A program made the translations under genes and the position numbers. DNA of 64,000 nucleotides, taken from Mantis religiosa (Eukaryota > Arthropoda > Insecta > Mantodea > Mantidae). The stretch covers positions 217,035,271 through 217,099,270 of the forward strand of contig CM060947.1 of assembly GCA_030765055.1 (NCBI GenBank), written 5' to 3'. Positions 1-10,660 of the stretch are shown here, in pieces. How positions within the stretch are numbered: the stretch's first letter is position 1; the number at the start of each line of letters is the position of its first letter. The notes under the pieces were generated by a model, which made no database searches, was not told the DNA's origin, and was given only the letters and a program-made list of their open reading frames with translations.

Positions 1-499
1 AAATAAAATGCATATCTTGATTTTTCTGGGGATATGAAGTCCTCTTCATCCACATTGTTCTACACTTACAACATAAACATGTAGTAAATATCGGTAATAA
101 TATAAAATTCTGTCAAATAACCTGCGATATCTACCATTTCCGAGATATTCTCTATATTACAATTAACTGTCAAACATAATATTGGTACATTGTAGGCTTA
201 GCGACAGTCAGATCTTTTAAGAGCACAACTGTCGCTATATGATGGCTTTGAAACTTAGTCCCCTTTGCATGACCAAAAGATAAAAAAAGCAAACGGCTTC
301 CTTTATGAAAAAAGTATTGCAAGATTCAGACCAATAACAAGCAATATCACCGAAATGGATTACTCCACCACCCCTAAAAAAAAATTAAAAAAAATAATAA
401 AAAAAAAGTACCTAGCTTAACTAGCTGTACTTTTGTGTGCTGTAAGACTTTGTCTACCTACCTTTTACGGTTACACAAGCAATATAAAATGAAAAAGAT

Positions 500-650
500 T
501 TGGGACATTCCCGGAAAATTAAAGATTCAGGTACATTTCATTTGTCATCAAAATATCTTAAACATACGCTACTTCAATCAAAATCCTTAAAGCCATTTCT
601 GTAAGCTTTTCCATATAAAGAAAGGATAGTGTGGAATGTGGCGATTTTTT
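500..650 (+). repeat. Dispersed repeat R, copy 1
   Basis: This stretch shares ordered word blocks with 13455-13600, 31310-31475, 60035-60130, 60430-60495 and 63728-63815: a block like ACATTCCCGGAAAATTAAAG, then TCAATCAAAATCCTTAAAGC, then a TATAAAGAAAGGAT-like block. No coding capacity, tRNA-like box or terminal repeat was seen, so the class is unknown. Confidence 0.45.
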
Positions 651-1550
651 TTTTAAAATCTTCCTGCGTAATCTTTAAAAGATGTTGAACTAATACAAAT
701 TTGGTATTTAACCAACTTTTCATTTTTGAGTCAAACTATTCACACACTTTTGGATTCAGGGAATCTCGAAACATTAATTTCCAATGAAATCTCGGTAATT
801 AATTTTTGGGTGGAGTGCAACAAGCACGTAGTAGAGAAGGTAAATGTACATCTCAATATGAAGCAAATACAAAAATAGGAAGCCTTTGTATGTATACATG
901 TATCACATAAGGTTCTCCTAAAAATCTTTTGTTACATTCACATTTCTGTCTATCCTTTATCATTCGCTAATGACTATGCAAATTATTTTGAAGAAAGTTT
1001 ATTGTTGTGTCTACTATAATCCTTAAAGTGAGTACCAATAGTCAAATGTTAAAGTCTGGACCCTATATACTGGCGTTATAACGTGAGTAACTTTAACCCT
1101 TAAAAAAATACATGCATAGTTTCGAGATTGGGACTTTCAAAAAGCCTTTCATATCGCACACACATACACACACGCACACGAACTTCTTTTTTATATTTGT
1201 TACTTAAGTATTATTTATTTATTCACGGAGACTAAAACATATTTTCAGAATCACGCTACCAAGTGTTTATAGGTAAGCAGTAAATCCTATTTACTGTATT
1301 AAAATAGGTATAATAAACTAGTTATAAAATTTTTTATGAGTTCAAGGCTGCTTACGCAGGATTTCTATTGCATTGTATAGCATTATGTGATTATTTGTTT
1401 TTAAATATTTCTGATAATTTAGGTTTCCGTATCGGAGTTATTCCTCAGAAATTTAGCCCAGAACTGTAGCAGCAAGGACAGTAACTGTCTAATGTCGTCC
1501 ACGTATCTACAAGAAATGGAAACAACCCCCCGAATTAAAAGTGGGCCATC

Positions 1551-1585
1551 TGCGCATGTGCGGAGTCCACGCCTCTCTTATAAAA
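1551..1585 (+). promoter_or_regulatory. Possible promoter-like motif pair
   Basis: TGCGCATGTGCG at 1551-1562 resembles an NRF-1 type palindrome, and TATAAAA follows at 1579-1585. No convincing ORF or initiator follows, so this may be chance. Confidence 0.12.
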
Positions 1586-2025
1586 AAGAAATCAATGACG
1601 AAAACAGTTCCATTAGAGGGAGAAAAAATAAATATATAAACGGATAAAGGTGGCAAACTAATCTAAAAATCGAAGTACTTCTTTAACCTGTAAATCCCTA
1701 GAATATCATAGAGGTGTCAATTTGTTTCCATGGCGTGAGGGTGGGGGTTGTTGCACCCCAAGAGAGTTTGGGGGAGGAGGCGCGACAGCTGCCAGTATTA
1801 CTTTTGAAATGGGAGGGGCATAGCAAGGGCATTCCCCCTCATACACATATATTTAGGGACAGCATTATCATATGCAAGAGTACATATACATAAGAAGCTC
1901 ACATGGACCATATTAAATCTAGCTTTTGAATATAAGTCTTAAAACACATTAACATAAAACATTGTTATTACTTAATTTTGTTTGCTTTTCAGTTGCAAAT
2001 TTCTAGTTTCTGATTAAATAATAAC

Positions 2026-2800
2026 AGACAATAATAATAATCGTTTATTTATTATTTACTATCCAATTTTTCGATTCCTATTTTACTCAAGGGTATATTA
2101 GGAATATAGTTTACAAATTTATGAATATAATACAATTTAAAAAAACAACACAGAATTCAATATTAAGCTGACAAACAGTAAACATCAAAATGAATCATTT
2201 AGCTTAAGAAATATTTTGTTTAAGAAAGCCATGAAATATTGATAAGTTTTGTAATTCATCAGAATATGTGTAAGTGGTTTTGAGAAAGTGTAACCTAAGA
2301 ATTGAAGCAATAATTCAAGTTCGTATCTTTCAAAACAGAAAAACGGGCAAACAAATAAAATGTGAGGGACATCTTCAAGATGATTTCTACAAATACAATG
2401 AGATGTAGATTTGATTTTGAATCGAAATAAGTAAGCTGAAAATTTGGCATGTCCAGTTAAGAATTGAGTGAGAATATAGTTAGGATTAAGGAATTTACAT
2501 TTATGTCTGTCAGAAACTGTTGGGAAATATAAATCCTTAGTCAAAGCACCACAATCACTTTTTAACCATTATTCATTCCAGTCGTTGATGATAATCTCCT
2601 TTAATGTTTGCCTCACATAAGAAATAGGGCATAGAGTGTATGTCTCTGGAAGACTTGAAGTCGCAGCTCTCTTTGCAAGCTCATCTGCACGTTCATTTCC
2701 GGCAATCCCCACGTGCCCTCTGACCCATGTAATACACAGATGAGAACCACTTAATTTATTTCTTATTTCAGCTGCAATAGGACTGATATGGTTCTTGTCT
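2026..2800 (-). mobile_element. 3' end of a non-LTR retrotransposon
   Basis: A minus-strand 3' fragment of a non-LTR element. It holds the RNase H and C-terminal cysteine-rich region (see pseudogene 2185-2790), followed by an AT-rich 3' UTR and a tail of AATAA/ATT units around 2030-2060. The 5' end breaks off near 2800. An RNase H downstream of the RT is known from the I and R1/Jockey-related groups. No target-site duplication was found. Confidence 0.7.
2185..2790 (-). pseudogene. Non-LTR ORF2 C-terminus: RNase H plus Cys/His motif
   Basis: Reading leftwards from about 2760, the frame gives a segment containing WVRGHVGIAGNERADELAK, the hallmark C-terminal motif of RNase H in non-LTR retrotransposons (conserved His and last Asp visible). 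The same frame runs on through a TAA stop at 2569-2571 into 119 further residues with a CxC-x7-H-x4-C-like motif (CICRNHLEDVPHILFVC), typical of the tail of I/R1/Jockey-type ORF2. The RT and endonuclease parts are missing. One internal stop and 5' truncation make it a pseudogene. The family-level call is firm; the exact clade is not. Confidence 0.75.
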
Positions 2801-4797
2801 TACGAAACAAGACAAAATAGAGCCCAATACTACAACTTACTTTCCTTCTTACTTTGACCGCTTAGCCTTTTTAAGCTAAAGTTTAAAAAGACATCAATAT
2901 TTGCTTCTAAGTAAACTCTCAAAGACCTTATCAACTTTATAATGACTTCATTCATCCTTATTTATTTAAATGCTTCGCTGCAATTTTAAATTGTTACACA
3001 GAACATCGCATGCTTAACCACTTGTGACATAATTATTAAATGTTCTGATACAATATTCCAGGAAATAAGACAAAAAGTTATATTATTTTATTATATTTGT
3101 GGTTTTCTTTAATTACACAGATAACATTGATTTTAAAACATAATTTAGTTCTATGTAGCTGCAGCGTTGCAGTTATAAAAAAATCAACAACATATATGTT
3201 TCGTATTACACATTTACGTTCACCATCCTCTATATTTCAAAGTTTTCCTTCATTGCTTATTTAGGTGTGATTTTTCTTCAGATTAAATTACAGTTAAATA
3301 AACATTTTATGTTTGGAAGTATTAACATTATTTTTTTTTTATAATTTTATTAAGAAATAGATGTATTACATATCCTTACTTAAAAGTAGGTACTTGTTGA
3401 GGGAAGAAAGTAAACTTTACTCCTACAAATATTGTGAAAAAATTGAATTCTTAATCAATTTGGATTTAAAGAATAAAGGATATCAATGAACAAATCTGCA
3501 ACAATTTAAATTAACACTACTTATTAGTGATTATAGGTAATGATTAAACAGAATGTGGGTTTGAAAGTGAAACTGGCTGTTAGTTTACGATTAAAGTGCA
3601 AATAATTTCGCTTAAAGGCTTAAAAATTGTCAAGCATTGTGAGATAGCTTTGTTGTGTATTTTCTTTTCTGGCAGTACTTCTTGCGCAATACAGCAAATG
3701 TAAGATACGTCAGGTTGTCTACTGTCTTGAAGGTTTAAAGTTATTATTTCCAGTATAAGCAAGTTTTAACAAAATGTTAGTACTGCATTGAGTCATACTG
3801 CAGTAAAAATGCAGCATTGCTCAAATGCGTGTTGTGGCCAGTTTACCATCTGTACTCCTTTTATCTGTTTGCATGGCCATAATATGAAGCCGTGTTTATT
3901 ACTAGCTGACATACCAGATGTTGCATATGGCTTTTTAAATTTCAAATGACGGTTTAATTAAATCTAATTATAGGTGCAATGACCTAGAATACTTATAATG
4001 GTAACTTCGCCTCTTTGCCCATTAGATCTGTGTTTTCATATAACGTTCATGGCTATTCATAAAAATACACCAAAACTTAACTGATATTTAGAATTGCGAA
4101 TGAAATATTAGCCGATGAATTTCTAATCTTAGCTTCACCTCCCTCCCTCAATCACCAATATATCGCGCAATAGCGACTCAGATAAAGCACTGATTACTCC
4201 ACGTGGAGTGAATATATCTGTCATTTGTGATTCCTGCGAATTCCATTGGCTGAAGTGATGCGTTCATTGGTGCTTAGCACAGGGCCGGGAAGCGTGGCAG
4301 ATCACTTTTCACTCTTTCAAGAATAATCAGTGTTATCTGAGAGGTTTCTATTAACAAAAATAAATCCATGGTAACCGTTCGAGCAGCGGGACTATACTAG
4401 TACTTACGAAAATAAATTGTATTTCTATTCAGTATTTTCAGTTCAGTACACACTGTTATTATGAGAAAACCCACAAACAAGGGAATGATACTTTGTTGAG
4501 CCACTAAGGAGAAGCTTTTAGAATGTTTTACCATATTACATTTCACCATTTCGTATACTTATTGGTGTAAGAAGCGTATCACATACACAAAAAAAAAATC
4601 TAATAAATTATTTTCACCTTTGTTTTCTTACCAATTGTATTTAAGTTTACTTACTGTTTTAATGTTAATAGTTATCTTCCCGAAATTTATATTTAATTGA
4701 TGAAAATTAATTATATAATAACTCTGAGATCTATTGGACATCAGAAGAACATTTAAACATTTAACATCCAATTTTAATCCTTTTTTTTAAATATGCA
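2801..4797. other. Gene-free stretch
   Basis: No gene or mobile element recognised. The 60-codon frame at 3580-3762 has no recognisable motif. CTCCACGTGGAG near 4198 is a short palindrome of no clear meaning. Confidence 0.55.
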
Positions 4798-5235
4798 CAG
4801 TGCGATCCATATAAACCCGAACCATTTCAATAGGCCGTAACACACGTACAATTTTGGGAGAATATAATACACAAGTTATTTACAAGGTTTACGGAGAGTA
4901 TTGTCGTCAATGTTACTTATTTCGGTTCGAATGAACTCCTTGAGAACATCAATTGTCCATGGGCTGTACTTGTTTACTCTATTTTTTAGATACCCCCATA
5001 AGAAAAAATCCGGTGAGGTTAGGTCAGAGGATCTGGGGGGGGGGGGGCGGAGCAGACCTTTTGAGATTATTCGATTGTCAAAGAAACTGGTTGCAATTTC
5101 CATGGTGTCATCTCCGTAAAACTTCGGAGCATATGGTGTGACGAGTGCAAACATGAATAGATGATGCTGGAGGACACTTCCAACATTTTCTCTGAGATGT
5201 AAATAGTAATGTAATCTCCCAATTGTGTATATCAG
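4798..5235 (-). mobile_element. Mariner fold-back derivative, copy A
   Basis: The left end CAGTGCGATCC matches the terminal repeat of the complete copies at 9272-9927 and 30457-31175. Inside, the minus strand encodes a transposase C-terminal fragment (SFFDNRIISKGLL, then SPDFFLWGYLKNRV, then a segment ending EISNIDDNTLRK), as in insect mariner-type transposases with a PDFFLWGYLK motif. After about 5111 an inverted copy of the transposase end and subterminal region follows. The right terminus is lost near 5235. A G-run at 5034-5048 disrupts the coding part. Confidence 0.75.
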
Positions 5236-5700
5236 AGCATTGTTTCTGCACTTTTTTGTAAACATGGTGTATTTCTAATGATTTCAAGCCCAAGGGGATA
5301 CCAGCAGAGACTTAGATTTTTTTAGAAGTTGCCTATCTTCTTCGTCTTGTCACCAGCTGCCTTTTGATTTTTAAATTTTGTTATTTGGTATTAGTTTTGT
5401 AATGACTTCAACAAAACTTGGGTCAACTTACAGTACTTGGAAAAAAGGGCTAATCTTGAAAGTTACAATAATTTGTATTACCCTTATTTTCAACTCTATA
5501 TCGTACATATCAACGCTCTTGGTCTATCTGGACAAAACTTTGTACACTTAGGACTCAAAGGAAACCATAAGCTGTCTTAAAAATGAAAAAAAAAAAGCTA
5601 TCCCTTACCAAACCTTCATTCCCTGGTGTAAAATCTGCACTGTTTAAACCACATTGGGCAAAATATTGTAAAATTATACTGTAGCAAGTAGTTTTAGAGA
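5236..5700. other. Gene-free spacer
   Basis: Unique-looking AT-rich sequence between the mariner relic and the SINE-B pair; nothing recognised. Confidence 0.5.
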
Positions 5701-5789
5701 GATAGAGTCAAATTGAAAAATTCAATGCCATGGCGGAATTTGAACCACGGATCTCCTGGTTTCCGTCCAGTCGCTCTTATCCATTGAGT
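5701..5789 (-). mobile_element. SINE-B fragment, first of an inverted pair
   Basis: Matches 58204-58304 and 55056-55165: flank block CTGAAAAATTCAATGCCAT-like, then the reverse complement of a tRNA-like domain with B box (complement of GGTTCAAATYCC) and part of the A-box arm. It stops at about 5789 and abuts an opposite-strand copy. Confidence 0.7.
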
Positions 5790-5935
5790 CAAGTGGAGAA
5801 TTTAATGTCAGGACAGCACGTTGGCCATGGACGGAAACCATGAGATCCGTGGTTCAAATCCCGGCCATGACATTGAATTTTTCAGGTTGTCTCTATCAAA
5901 AACCCTAGCCTATATACGGCTAGTGTGAAGAAGTG
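5790..5935 (+). mobile_element. SINE-B fragment, second of an inverted pair
   Basis: Plus-strand copy in tRNA orientation. It has the pre-tRNA block with CACGTTGGCCAT, then a deletion removing the D-arm and A-box region, then ATCCGTGGTTCAAATCCCGG and the downstream block to the hairpin-like CTAGCCTATATACGGCTAG (about 5905-5923). With 5701-5789 it forms an inverted repeat of about 80 bp per arm. Confidence 0.7.
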
Positions 5936-6039
5936 GTTAATTTCCATCAATTAAACTAAATAGTAAGTAGCTTGTTTATTACCATGACGTACAATACAGC
6001 AATTTAAAGTTAAACTGAAATCTAAGACCCATATAAACT

Positions 6040-6200
6040 TGGCTTTCATGGCCCCCATACTGACTATTCCGAGCTTGTAGGCCGTGGTCTAGAACCGACG
6101 TTTCGCCAAATACAGCTCTTGGCATCTACAGGATGAAATGACCCGCTGTGTGAGCTGGAAATGCCTAGGCTCCAGAGGCGGCCTCATCGCAGTGTGTAAA
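6040..6200 (-). mobile_element. Penelope-like element 3' remnant (hammerhead-like hairpin)
   Basis: On the minus strand this reads CTGTAGAT, then GCCAA (loop) TTGGC, then GAAACGTC. The order CTGANGA-like box, hairpin, GAAAC is that of the hammerhead-type motifs known in Penelope-like elements, and matches the layout downstream of the Penelope ORF at 34333-34400. The CTGANGA box is altered (CTGTAGA). No RT or GIY-YIG coding sequence remains here, so assignment rests on this motif alone. Confidence 0.35.
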
Positions 6201-6489
6201 GGGGAACTGTTACTAAATGAACAACAACCAATACAATGAATGTTGCTACCTTCGTTTGTTTCTTTAGCTTGTCTTCTGTTTGCTTTATTCGTTATGGTAG
6301 CTAAAGAACATGAATCCTGATATAAACATTCCTGGTTGTAACGGGAAATCGAAAAATCGCGCCGCAGCTCTCATGTAAACAAAACTCTGGAGACGGATAT
6401 CCCGGTGGTAGTACTGGCTGCCGCGAGCCTACAGTATAACGTCAGTAAAAGTAATTCTTGAGATAAATAATCGGAAGCTCACCGGTTTA
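6201..6489. other. Spacer
   Basis: Nothing recognised between the Penelope-like remnant and the mariner fossil. Confidence 0.5.
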
Positions 6490-6965
6490 AAATGTGTATT
6501 ATTTTCTTGAAGACAGAAATTCACCCAATTTAATTCATTTTGAAAATCTGTAATTAAAGTCTCTTTGGTTACCAATGCTATGTAATCTGTATTTGCTGTT
6601 TTCAGTTCATCACTTGTTTTGGGAATGTTCTTGAGATAGAAGCTTTTGAAATCCCCAAAGAAAATAGAGGTCAGATCAGGAGTTCGGGGAGAATAAGGAG
6701 TTCGGCCTTGAAAAATCAGTCGTTCCTCAAACATTTCTAATAATAACCTCATAGATTGAAGTGATGTACCTATGAACAGTGACGTTCTCTTGTTGAAACA
6801 AAAATGCACCATTCAACCCATCTTCATTTAGCTTTTCAATAAATGGTAATAGAACATCAGAGCAGTAAACATCGGAATTAACTGACGCGTAAAAAAAATG
6901 TCCAATAATCCGCAAACAAGAGATTGCACACCGTACTCGAATCTTCTCCTGAAATAAAGGAGTTA
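6490..6965 (-). pseudogene. Mariner-type transposase fossil, C-terminal half
   Basis: Two overlapping minus frames carry ordered motifs of an insect mariner-type transposase. From right to left: a CAISCLRIIGHFFY-like strand, VNSDVYCSDVLLPFIEKL, FQQENVTVH (where QQDNA or QQDGA is expected), PYSPRTPDLTSIFFGDFKS, then ELKTANTDYI and a C-terminus with NELNWVNFCLQENNTHFKPV. The second catalytic Asp position reads Glu, and at least one frameshift and several indels are present. It belongs to a different subfamily from the three fold-back copies in this window and is much older. Terminal repeats were not found. Confidence 0.65.
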
Positions 6966-9271
6966 TTTGGATGATCAGTACACCATATTTGTGTATTTTA
7001 TCAATTTACGCATCCGGATAAGTGAAACTAAGGTTCATTTGTATTTAAAGAAAAGTCCTACCTAATATGTGCATAATAAACCTCTAAACCCAGTCACTGC
7101 GGTCTGTTACTGTATTCTTGGATTTTAACCGAGTTCTTTTTGACTATTTTGCATGCGGAAGCACAATATCACTTTGTGATATATCTGCCAGATTTTCTTT
7201 CACTTTTGCTGCACGTTCATTAAAAACGTTTTTCACTAGAAACACACGTTCCTCTGTAGAGTACATTGCTGTCACCTTAGAACCGAATATCGTCAATAAA
7301 CACTTGTCTACTGTCAGCCAGCAATCGTGAGATAAACGTGCTGTAAACAATCTCTCGCGGCAGATCAGAGAAGAACAGGGTGCAGAGGAAGTTGTTGATT
7401 ACTACGCCTTCACTACTCCCGGCTTATTGCTCAGCTATTTACATCTCATTGAAGGTTATTGTAACAGCTTAGTTAATTCCAGGAAACGAGTGAAGGAAAT
7501 TTATGAAATATACGAATTATTTTGTAAGTAAAATCTCACTAAATGTGTGTTGTCAGAAGGAGGTGCGACATCGCCTGAGGCTTAGAAGTAGTTCTATCAT
7601 TTGGAGGTCGTCCAAGTTTATAGTTCAAAAAGAAACTATGATTTTAAACCGAATGACACTTTTAACAAAACATCCACTTGCCCTAAAACATTTAATAGTT
7701 TTCCATTTGTTTATAGAATTCCATTTTTTCCCATTTCCTTTTCTTCCATTAAAGCATTGTTTACAGATACACCAGCTGCTTCTCATTTCAAGCTAGTTAC
7801 ATATTTTACAGCCAGCGTGGCATAACGTTAAAATAAAAAGTAAAACACATTTAATACAATTGCCTTTTCACCGCTCTTCAGAGTCCTGCCGCTTTTATGT
7901 TTCTCTACACTCCTTTAAGGACGGAACTAGAAGACTGCTTTGCTGTAAACAAATGCAGTCGGGGAAGTACTAACGCGTGACAATAAATAGAAGTACATAA
8001 AACGTTAAGTTCACATTTAAAAGCTTTGAAAGTAGAATTATTGTGCTTATAATCCCACTCATGATTTGAATGTATTAAACAAGCGAAAAATGTGCAATAT
8101 AGCAACTATTTTCACTCGCACCAAGAGCTGTACGTGTTGATATTAAAACCCGTTCTAAGGCCGGAGTGAGTTCAGTTACTATGCTCATAGATAAACAAAC
8201 ATAAATGAACACAATGCCATTAGATCTCCAGTAGCCAAAAGTATTTTAAATTATTGGAATAGGTAGTAGATAAATGGAAAAGTGCCTCAAATTTTGATTA
8301 GTAAAATATGCTTACGTTTATAATTTTATAAAATACTATGGGGAAGCCGTTATCTACGATAGCGGGGCTATTGTACACAAAGAGCCGGCAAGTAAAGGTA
8401 GCGAGATAAAGAGCTTGCCGGCATAGATTAGATTGCTTCTGAATGGTGATAGAATATTCGGTTTCTTTATTCCGGAAATATCTAGAATTTATCAATGAGG
8501 TATTTAAGAAGACGACGACTCGCCAAGAGTGAGTCGCAAAGAGTCGTAAGCAGTGTACAGCTGTAGAGTGTTGTTGTAACGAGAGCTGATGTAAACATAA
8601 CGCTGTTTGTTATTGTCATGGACATTGGTAGACTGTGTGTATGTGACGTAATTCTGTTACGTAATGATTGAAAGAGTGTATTTCTACGGAAATAAAGAAC
8701 ATTTTGAATTTCGGCAAATTGGACTTTAATTCTACGAACCCACAGTCACAATACAAATAAACATTCCTCATTTTTGCAATTTGAATTAATTTAAAATAAA
8801 ATGAATCTAACGACAGTTTCCAGGTTAATGCTGCAAACAAAATATAGACATTAATTGGGGATAAGTGTGTAACTTTTCATTTATGTATATTTTTCCCCTA
8901 AGAAATTTATTTTCATCACCAAACTCTCAGACCAGCCTCGGCTTTCTTTGGTTCTCCCTTTCTCATGTAAATTGGCAGTTCGCTCGACACTCCTCGGACT
9001 TCCTCGCGTGTATTTGTCAAGTGAATTCTATATTTACTGAATAACTGAATCAAAATCTGTTCTGGTTTTATCATGTTTGACGAAATCAAGCCGATATCGA
9101 TAGTGAAATTCAAGCCAGACAGATATTATCATGATAGCATTGTGAGGGATAATCAATGGAAAGAAATACATATCAGCAGTTATGAATGAAGAAAGTACAA
9201 TATGCAATGTACTGCGTTATGGAACAATCACCTGCTGCATTTTCTTCCTTCGTTACATTTTAAGCAGAATA
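6966..9271. other. Gene-free stretch
   Basis: No gene supported. A minus frame at 7144-7262 starts with MYSTEERVFLVKNVF, which vaguely recalls a mariner transposase start, but nothing continues it. A hairpin with GCCGGCAAG/CTTGCCGGC arms lies at about 8383-8424. Minus frame 8916-9113 has balanced composition and an AATAAA just after its stop, but no recognisable motif. Confidence 0.5.
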
Positions 9272-9927
9272 CACTGCGATTCATATAAATATGAACCGTT
9301 TCAATAGGCCATAACTTTTGAACCAATAATGGGACACGTGCAACTTTGGGAGAATATAATACACAACTGGAAGATTACATTACACTATTTGCTTCTCAGA
9401 GAAAATATTGGAAGTGTCCTCCACCAACATCTATACATGTTTGCACTCGTCTCACCATATTCTCTTAAGTTTTACGGAGATGATATCGAATTAAGAGACT
9501 ATTTCCAGCAAGATGGAGCAACTTGCCATACATCTAATGACGCAATGTAACTTGTAACCAGTTTCTTTGATAATAGAATAATCTGAAAAGGTCTGTGGCT
9601 CCTCAGAACCCCTGAGCTAAAGTTACCTGATTTTTTCTTGTGGGGGTATCTAAAAATAGAGTGTATAAGAATAGGCCACGGACAATTGATATTGTTAAGG
9701 AATCCATTCGAACCGAAATAACTAACATTGGCGAGGATACTCTCCGTAAAACTTCAGAGAATATGGTGAGACGAGTTCAAACATATAGATGCTGGTGAAG
9801 GACACTTCCAACATTTTCTCTGAGATGTAAATACTGTAATGTAATCTCCCAGTTGTGTATTATGTTCTCCCAAAGTTGCAAACGTTATGGCCTATTGAAA
9901 TGGTTCAGGTTTATATGGATCGTACTG
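9272..9927 (+). mobile_element. Mariner fold-back derivative, copy B (complete ends)
   Basis: Both termini are present: CACTGCGATT at the left and GGATCGTACTG at the right, flanked by TA at 9270-9271 and 9928-9929, the mariner/Tc1 target duplication. About 200 bp at each end are inverted copies of each other (transposase C-terminus plus subterminal sequence). Between them lies a plus-strand transposase fragment. Copies A and C share these arms. Confidence 0.8.
9477..9720 (+). pseudogene. Mariner transposase central fragment
   Basis: The plus frame reads DYFQQDGATCHTSNDAM, the second catalytic Asp region of insect mariner-type transposases. After a frameshift it gives SFFDNRII, then PDFFLWGYLK, then a degraded C-terminus. 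Stops and frameshifts prevent function. It is the only part of the transposase in copy B that is not duplicated in inverse orientation. Confidence 0.7.
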
Positions 9928-9929
9928 TA

Positions 9930-10334
9930 TATTAACATCAGCCTCGTCACTGTATTGTGTTCATCGGTCATTCCAAGCAAGAGAAGACAACATGACTCAG
10001 AATTGAACTATCTCTATGGTAACTTTGTTTAATTAACTTGCGAAGTAAACACCAAAGCTGAATTACCTAGCAACCGCTTACTACGATAAGGGACTATTGG
10101 TGATACTGTGAAATCACATTTTGGCAAATGTCAACTAACAGAAAATGCATCACAAAAAATGTAGCCATTAACTGCTATTTTTTTTTTAAATAATTTCCTA
10201 ACAAACAAATTACAACAATGCCTGCAGTCAATTTTGAAGTTAATTTACAAGCTAAAATGTCTTTCAACAAGCATTACAAGTGTAATATTATCTATATTTA
10301 TCCAGTATGGCTTAAATGTTTTATCGTTAAAGAG
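9930..10334. other. Spacer
   Basis: Nothing recognised; AT-rich. Confidence 0.5.
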
Positions 10335-10660
10335 TAGTGTGGTTGCGTCGTGGTCGAGTGGTTAGATCGCTTGGCTCTCACCAACACGGCCCGCGTTCGA
10401 TCCCAGGCGACTGCAAAGTGGGATTTGTGGTGGACAACATGGCGCTTGGGAGGGTTTTCTACCGGTTCCACCAGTTTCTCCCGCCAGCATTATCTTTCAT
10501 CTTGCATCATCATTATCTTTCCTATCATTCTATCTCGCCCTAATTCTGCCATTCACTTCTCTCACTCTCACACCTGGATCCAGAAATTCCGTTCCTCAAC
10601 CAGCGTAAGGGTTAAGACAAACAAGAATACCCTGACAATACGTAGTGGTATAAGAGGGCA
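10335..10660 (+). mobile_element. SINE-C, copy 1
   Basis: A tRNA-derived head begins near 10341: A-box region GTGGTCGAGTGG, then B box GCGTTCGATCCCAGGC. The following block (GGGATTTGTGGTGGACAACA, CGCTTGGGAGGGTTTTCT) matches 55614-55858, but the 3' part beyond about 10510 differs. GTTAAAGA occurs at both ends (about 10326 and 10661) as a possible target duplication. Confidence 0.7.

Larger units (their letters stand above)
1..2025. other. Gene-free AT-rich stretch
   Basis: I see no supportable gene here. It is A/T-rich with homopolymer runs (about 370-410 and 640-655) and a short CA-rich tract near 1160. Positions 500-650 resemble the dispersed repeat R described separately. Confidence 0.6.

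Noticed and set aside
7144..7350. Minus frame with MYSTEERVFLVKNVF, possibly a mariner transposase start
   Set aside because: Only about 15 residues fit, no second helix-turn-helix follows, and it is not contiguous with the fossil at 6490-6965.
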